64,000 nt of DNA, from the NCBI GenBank assembly GCA_905250075.1, contig CAJNOP010000307.1, forward strand, positions 167,182 through 231,181. The letters run 5' to 3'. Position numbers and translations under genes: made by a program. Positions 59,300 through 64,000 of this stretch are shown here, one piece after another; within the stretch, counting starts at the first letter, position 1; each line of letters opens with the position of its first letter. This stretch comes from Rotaria sp. Silwood1 (lineage: Eukaryota; Rotifera; Eurotatoria; Philodinida; Philodinidae). A model generated the notes under the pieces. It ran no database searches and was not told where the DNA came from. It was given only the letters and a program-made list of their open reading frames with translations.

Positions 59300-60686
59300 A
59301 TGCTCAAGTTAGATGATTTACGTGAACGTGTGAAGAAAGGTGAGATCAATCAAGTAGTAATATCATTTCCTGACATGGATGTTCGTTTGATGGGGAAAAA
59401 GAGTCGATGCAGATTTTTTCGTAGAATCTGCTGCAGATAATGGAACGTATTGCTGTACTTCTTTGTTAGCATGTGATATGAACATGGAACCACAATCCGG
59501 TTATACATATGCGAATTGGCAACGAGGATTTGGTGATTTTCATTCAGTACCTGATTCGACATCATTGCGATTGATGTCGTGCCACAACAAAACTGCAACT
59601 GTCATGTGTGATATTTATGATGATAAAGGAAATGAGCATATTCTTGTGCCATATGCACCACGCAGTATTTTACGAAAGCAAATCGAAGCAGCATCAAAAC
59701 TATCTTGCAAAGTACTTAGTGCAAGTGAATTGGAATATTATACTTATGAAAATAGTTATCATGATGCTCATGCTAAAAATTATGAAAAATCAAAACTGAA
59801 ACTTTTAGGTGACTATCTTGAAGATTATCATTTACTGCAAGCAGCTCGTGAAGAAAAGTATACTGAAGCATTTCGACATCATCTCAAGACCAGTAGTATT
59901 CCTGTGAAAAACAGTAAAGGTGAAGCTGGAATTAGACAACATAAATTGAATATCAAATTCAGTGATATTATATCGATGGCCGATTGGCATGCAACATACA
60001 AACAATGTTTGAAAGAAGTGGGCGATCAACTAGATGCGAGTGTTACATTTATGGCTAAACCTTTCATTGATACTGTCGGTAGTGGTTGCCACATTCACTT
60101 AAGTATGGTCAACGTCAGTGATGGCAAAAATGCATTCACTGCTGATGGCAATAGCACAGACTCGAATGACAAATTTACTCCATTGTTCAAACACTTTCTA
60201 GCTGGTTGGTTAAAATATACACCTGATGTTATGGTATTTTATGCACCAACAATCAATAGTTATAAGCTGTTCGTGACTGCATCATGGTCACCAACACATT
60301 TAGCATGAAGTTATGACAATAGCACGGCTGCTTTTCGTATAGTTGGTAAAGGTCAATCTACTCGTACCGAATGCCGACTTCCAGGTAGTGATTGTAATAT
60401 TTGTCTTGCATTTGCTGTATCATTAGCAGTTGGACTTCGAGGTATTGCTGATCAACTTGAACCACCACCGATTTTCGAAGGTGATATTTATCAGGCAAAA
60501 GAAGTTTCTCAAGCATCTCGAACATTAAAAGAAGCTATTCGTGTCTTTGAAAATAGTAATTTTGTACGAGAAGCATTTTCTGGCGATGTTGTCAATCATT
60601 ATCTCAACTTCTATCGACTGGAACAAGCAGCCTTTGAAAAAAGTGTTACTGATTGGGAACGACATCGATACTTGGAACAAATATGA
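59300..60686 (+). pseudogene. Broken bacterial-type glutamine-synthetase-family gene
   Basis: An intronless frame of about 460 codons follows the glutamine-synthetase fold of a bacterial subfamily, glutamate-amine ligase-like. Motifs in order: VVISFPDMDVRLMGK; DADFFVESAADNGTY; CDMNMEPQSGYTYANWQRGF; SELEYYTYENSY (metal-binding Glu pair); RQHKLNIKFSDIISMADWH; VTFMAKPFIDTVGSGCHIHL (catalytic-site His); YAPTINSYK; SYDNSTAAFRIVG; STRTECRLPGSDCN; PPPIFEGDIYQAKE; and the end SVTDWERHRYLEQ. Damage: one extra base in the a-run near 59397-59402 shifts the frame after LMGK; a TGA at 60306-60308 replaces the Trp of THLAWSYDN; and the metal-ligand Glu of the usual GQHELN is Lys (RQHKLN). It cannot make a working enzyme as read. 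Lack of introns and bacterial-type motifs suggest horizontal origin (inference); a functional paralogue may exist elsewhere in the genome. Confidence 0.88.
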
Positions 60687-60689
60687 ATT

Positions 60690-61242
60690 CTATCCTTTTT
60701 CGTTTCTTCATTTAATCACTTTTCATCTAAATTTTTTCTCTATTTTCAAATAGCGATCTATAAACTAAAATAAATAGTTCATTAGCCTATTCTTGAAGTT
60801 TTCTACACTCCTTGTAAATATCTTTGTAATGGATATGAACGGTATGAGTGTGAATGTGTAGTTGGATGCTTGGAGTAATTTCTATAGTCTTGACTTTCTT
60901 TGATGGTCAAGAGAGCATGTAACCAATTACAATCAAGTAGGACTTGTTATAACTATGACCCATACTCTAGAGAAATACATTGGTTCATTATGTTCTTTGT
61001 GACTGTTTATTAGTGCTATTTGCTTGTATCTTTAAATAGATATCTATATCTGCTTTGATTTCAATATTTTGCATTTTGTTTTGTCGTGAGATTTATTCTA
61101 TGTTAGAAAGAATATTGTTAATTTCTTCAGACTTCCTATTTTGTTCTTCGCAAAGAGTTCAAGATTTTGTAGTTTCATCCTCTCTATTAAAAAAAAATTC
61201 AGCTTTTCTCGGATGTGGATTTGACTGTGGTTGTAGGCGTTC
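60690..61242. other. Intergenic stretch
   Basis: No gene recognised. G/T-rich pieces occur near 60840-60875 (ggtatgagtgtgaatgtgtag) and 61210-61236. Confidence 0.45.
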
Positions 61243-61516
61243 CCATGTAAGAAAAAAGTTGTAAGAAACGATTAAAAAATCAGATTAAAAATTGATTATA
61301 ATGGCACTATGTAATCTGATTTCAATCAGATATTTTAGCCTTCAAAAACAGATTTCATTTGACTCAATCGTTTTTCATCTAATTTAATCGTTTAAAAAAC
61401 CTAAATCAATTAAAAAGATAACATTAAATGAAATCTGTCCTTCGAGGCTGAAAAATCTGATCACAATCAGATTTTAATAGTGATATTATAATCGAGTTGT
61501 AATTTTTTTTACATGG
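61243..61516. mobile_element. Small palindromic MITE (274 bp)
   Basis: The ends ccatgtaagaaaaa and tttttttacatgg are inverse copies. The arms (to about 61361, and from about 61429) share gattataat.gcactat, aatctgattt.aatcagat, ttttagcctt and acagatttcattt in inverse orientation. It is AT-rich and non-coding. No target duplication was identified. Confidence 0.8.
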
Positions 61517-62343
61517 CTGAGTGTAACATGTAGGTGTGGGTTTGAATGAAGAAAACATCTGCCTCACATTCAGACCCAGCTCAACTACACTCATACCACA
61601 CATCCACACTGATTCAGGTTTCCTGGCTTACTTTTTAGGCTCAAGTATCTCAAAAACCATCTTAGCTTTCGATAAACTACTCCGAAAACTGAAAACAAAT
61701 CTCTCAAAAGCCTTTCGGTTGCTAAATCAACAATGTCGATAACATAAATATCCTACGATACTAATTAATTACATTTCTGACAGTAACACTAGGGTATTCT
61801 AAAATATTCTTAGATTGTAAAAATTTGCATTGACGAAAACTTAAAAGTTTTCAAAACTTTCGAAGACCAAGAATATCTTTGTGACTACAATTTACGAGGC
61901 CAAAATGCCTTTCTGAAACACTTATGAGCTTGCTCAAATGTTTAGAGAACAACTTTTTTAGAGTATATGCTCAGCCTTATACAAAATATCACGGCTTGCA
62001 TTGTTTATTTATGTCAATATAAACGCCAGATATAATTAATATCGCACTGATTACTTAATTAGCTGCCAAAAAGTTTTTCATGTACACGTGAGAATGTTGA
62101 CATGTTCTATGCGTGACTGCACTTTAAGAAATAGAATAAAACATTAGAAGTATAACGTCAACGCTTTCTGCTTTGTTTCCTTATTAGACGACGATCATTC
62201 TTTAGACATTTTTATATAATTTAGGTGTATGTGAGAGCTGTGCTACAAAAAAAAATTATAACAGCTCAACGAAACAAATCGTGAATTTCTTAAAGTAACG
62301 TAGTAGTCTCCACACATTGAGTTATTACGCGTTAAAATTCAAG
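61517..62343. other. Intergenic stretch with a G/T-C/A pair
   Basis: Immediately right of the MITE, gtgtgggtttgaatg and cattcagacccagc (about 61535-61582) form another imperfect hairpin of the kind seen at 17787, followed by ccacacatccacactg. The rest up to the receptor is unremarkable. Confidence 0.5.
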
Positions 62344-63321
62344 ATGCAAGTGGATTCAAACCAAAATATTACTAATGACAATAACACTCAACAAAACACT
62401 TCTGTTCTTCTAATTAGTGCATTGATGAGATCCAATATTTTACTCGCACTTGGAGTGCCATCATTCATTTGTTATATTTTCATCATCGTTTACATGCTCA
62501 CTCACAAAACTCATCGTTCAGCACCAAATAATTATTGTCTTTTCATTATCTTAATTCTTCAGTTTTTTTGTAACATATTGGATATTCCATCACAGATATA
62601 TTTTTATCGGTACGACAGAGTACTTTTTGAGTATGGTGCATATTGTTATATTTGGCAATTTATCGCTTATAGTATTTGGACGATCAACCTGCTTTTACTG
62701 GCATGGGCTTCATTTGAGCGTCATATCTTGATTTTTCATGATCGTCTGCTTCGTTCAAAAAGAGGAAATATATGTTTGCATTATGCACCACCTTTGATTA
62801 TTATTGCCTATGGCGTCTGTTACTATACCTATGCCTTTGCTTTTTATACATGCAAAAATCCGTATCTATTTCAACAGAATCATTGCAATAATGCTTGTTA
62901 CACAAATTACGTACCTATAATGTTGTGGAGCAGAGTGTTTAATTATATGCTTCCTTCAATATGTACTACTATCTTTAGTATCTTACTTTTGGCTCGTGTA
63001 ATATACTCGAAGCGTCGTCTTCAGCGAGCATTTAGCTGGCGAAAGCATAGTAGAATGGCTTATCAACTTCTCTCTATATCACTTCTCAGTCTTACAAGCA
63101 TCTTGCCGTATAGTATCGTCAGCTTTTTGAGTTTTTCTAGTTTCAATATTATTATACCAAAATCGGTACCAAATCTTTTCAGTTTCATGAATCTTTTTGA
63201 AGTCTTATTATTCCCTTTCATATATTTGACGTCAATAGCAGAAATCTGGACATCAATTAAAACAAAAATCCATCGTATGACTACTCGACAAACGGCTGTA
63301 CTGGCCTTCACCCGAAAATAA
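62344..63321 (+). CDS. Rhodopsin-like seven-transmembrane receptor (second, distant type)
   Basis: A single intronless frame of 325 codons from ATG 62344. The N-terminus has several glycosylation sites (NIT, NNT, NTS). Seven hydrophobic segments follow. TM1 begins ILLALGVPSFICYIFIIVYM. TM3 ends in WASFERHILIFH, so the canonical DRY is ERH. TM4 has PPLIIIAYGVCYY. A Cys-rich second outer loop (CKNPYLFQQNHCNNACYTNY) can pair with the Cys of TM3 (YCYIWQF). TM5-6 are linked by a basic loop (SKRRLQRAFSWRKHSR), and TM7 ends LFPFIYLTSIAEIW in place of NPxxY. The E-R-H version with the following 'IF' is a recurrent form in bdelloid receptor expansions. It is unlike the receptor at 10131 in every loop. 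The ligand is unknown. Confidence 0.92.
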   Translation: MQVDSNQNITNDNNTQQNTSVLLISALMRSNILLALGVPSFICYIFIIVYMLTHKTHRSAPNNYCLFIILILQFFCNILDIPSQIYFYRYDRVLFEYGAYCYIWQFIAYSIWTINLLLLAWASFERHILIFHDRLLRSKRGNICLHYAPPLIIIAYGVCYYTYAFAFYTCKNPYLFQQNHCNNACYTNYVPIMLWSRVFNYMLPSICTTIFSILLLARVIYSKRRLQRAFSWRKHSRMAYQLLSISLLSLTSILPYSIVSFLSFSSFNIIIPKSVPNLFSFMNLFEVLLFPFIYLTSIAEIWTSIKTKIHRMTTRQTAVLAFTRK

Positions 63322-64000
63322 GCACAATCTAACTAATAACTATACCTTTGATGAAATTTGTTTATGTAAAAATAAATAATGGAATTCTATTTTCTTCCTT
63401 TTGAATATGTCTTGAAGAATACAGTAGTGTAAAACTTGAAATTTTAATTCAACCGAAATTTTAAGTTTCAAGTGTAATATGTATGGGTCTAAACATCACA
63501 AACTTCGATTACTATGTACACAGAGACATGAATGGACCATGGCTCTTCGAAGTGCGCTTTGTGCTCCCACATCGCGACGCTAATATTAAAGATCAGTTAG
63601 ACGAGGAAAAACGTTTACCTTCTCAGTCAATATTCATAGGATTATTGAAGAGTTGAATTCAACTTTCAGAATTGACATGCATCTGGAATCTTGAAGTTTG
63701 AAAATAGAGAATTTCAAAACTTGAATTCAATTGAATTCAAGTTTCAAGTTTAACATGTATGTTTTGTTGCAGCTAACACGTAAATTATCTGTTTTTTGTC
63801 TGATGCAATTGTGAACATTATATTTCTCAATAAATATTTTATATTTTGAAAGTATATTTCATACTAGTGATCATGACATTTTAATTTTGATCACGATCAC
63901 AAAAAATATTTCTAATCACACACCATCACGCAGTTCACTAGTAGATACAAAGAGAAGTGTGGGTGTTAATCTCAGTGAAGACAATATTTCAACTCATACC
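63322..64000. other. 3' flank with short direct repeats and palindromes
   Basis: Two near-copies of aagtttcaagtgtaatatgtatg occur at about 63467 and 63747. A perfect 26-bp palindrome (aacttgaattcaa and its reverse complement) lies at 63718-63743, and agttgaattcaact at about 63651. No gene was found. A G/T-rich piece (gaagtgtgggtgtt) lies near the window end. Confidence 0.6.

Noticed and set aside
60306-60308. TGA in the glutamine-synthetase-like gene as a recoded codon
   Set aside because: Other genes in the window end in TGA or use TGA only as a stop, and a frame shift plus a lost metal ligand occur in the same gene, so plain decay is the simpler reading.
1-64000. Retroelements, LTRs, Penelope-like elements, tRNA, rRNA, CRISPR
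   Set aside because: Looked for reverse-transcriptase, integrase and capsid motifs, long direct terminal repeats, tRNA box B sequences and regularly spaced repeats; none was convincing.

Overview
The window reads as nuclear DNA of a bdelloid rotifer (Adineta/Rotaria type). It is very AT-rich. Genes carry many tiny introns (about 35-70 nt, GT..AG). Several families are of the kind I associate with bdelloids: fast-evolving rhodopsin-like receptors, a membrane-anchored protein with two LamG/concanavalin-like domains, an ADP-ribosyltransferase-TPR gene (here broken), and enzymes with a fungal or bacterial look. Gene spacing is loose, which fits Rotaria better than Adineta, but the genus is not established. 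A run of exactly 100 N at 42988-43087 is a scaffold gap.

Layout. 1-10 kb is mostly gene-poor, with two exon-like fragments (about 2383-2660 and 4878-5091), a palindromic element (3753-4143) and a mariner-type MITE (7751-8320). 10131-11147 is an intact GPCR. 13206-13435 is an orphan exon with a membrane segment. 15198-16601 is a transposon complex that abuts the broken ART-TPR gene (16596-17549). About 19755-20867 is a dead mariner, followed by a large palindromic element (about 21040-21700). 22414-25254 is the LamG membrane protein. 27416-34611 is a many-exon importin-13 gene. 40005-41844 is a secreted BBE-type FAD oxidase. 42170-42983 is a decayed mRNA cap methyltransferase copy, with a 3' duplicate at 49745-50059. 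Between these lie an intact glutamate carboxypeptidase II-like gene (43766-47090) and a long-TIR DNA transposon (47273-48882). 51068-55159 (minus) is an intact SLC26 anion transporter. 59300-60686 is a broken bacterial-type glutamine synthetase-like gene. 62344-63321 is a second GPCR.

There is no operon-like arrangement; the genes are independent eukaryotic units. The strongest general signal is structural. I find about ten non-autonomous, often near-palindromic DNA elements of different families (TA, TTAA, 8-bp, 4-bp and about 11-bp target duplications). The anomalously long introns of importin-13 and one of the two long introns of SLC26 are largely made of such elements, while nearly all other introns in those genes are minimal. 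A second signal is the mixture of intact and freshly broken genes of foreign appearance. No retroelement, CRISPR array, rRNA or tRNA gene was recognised.
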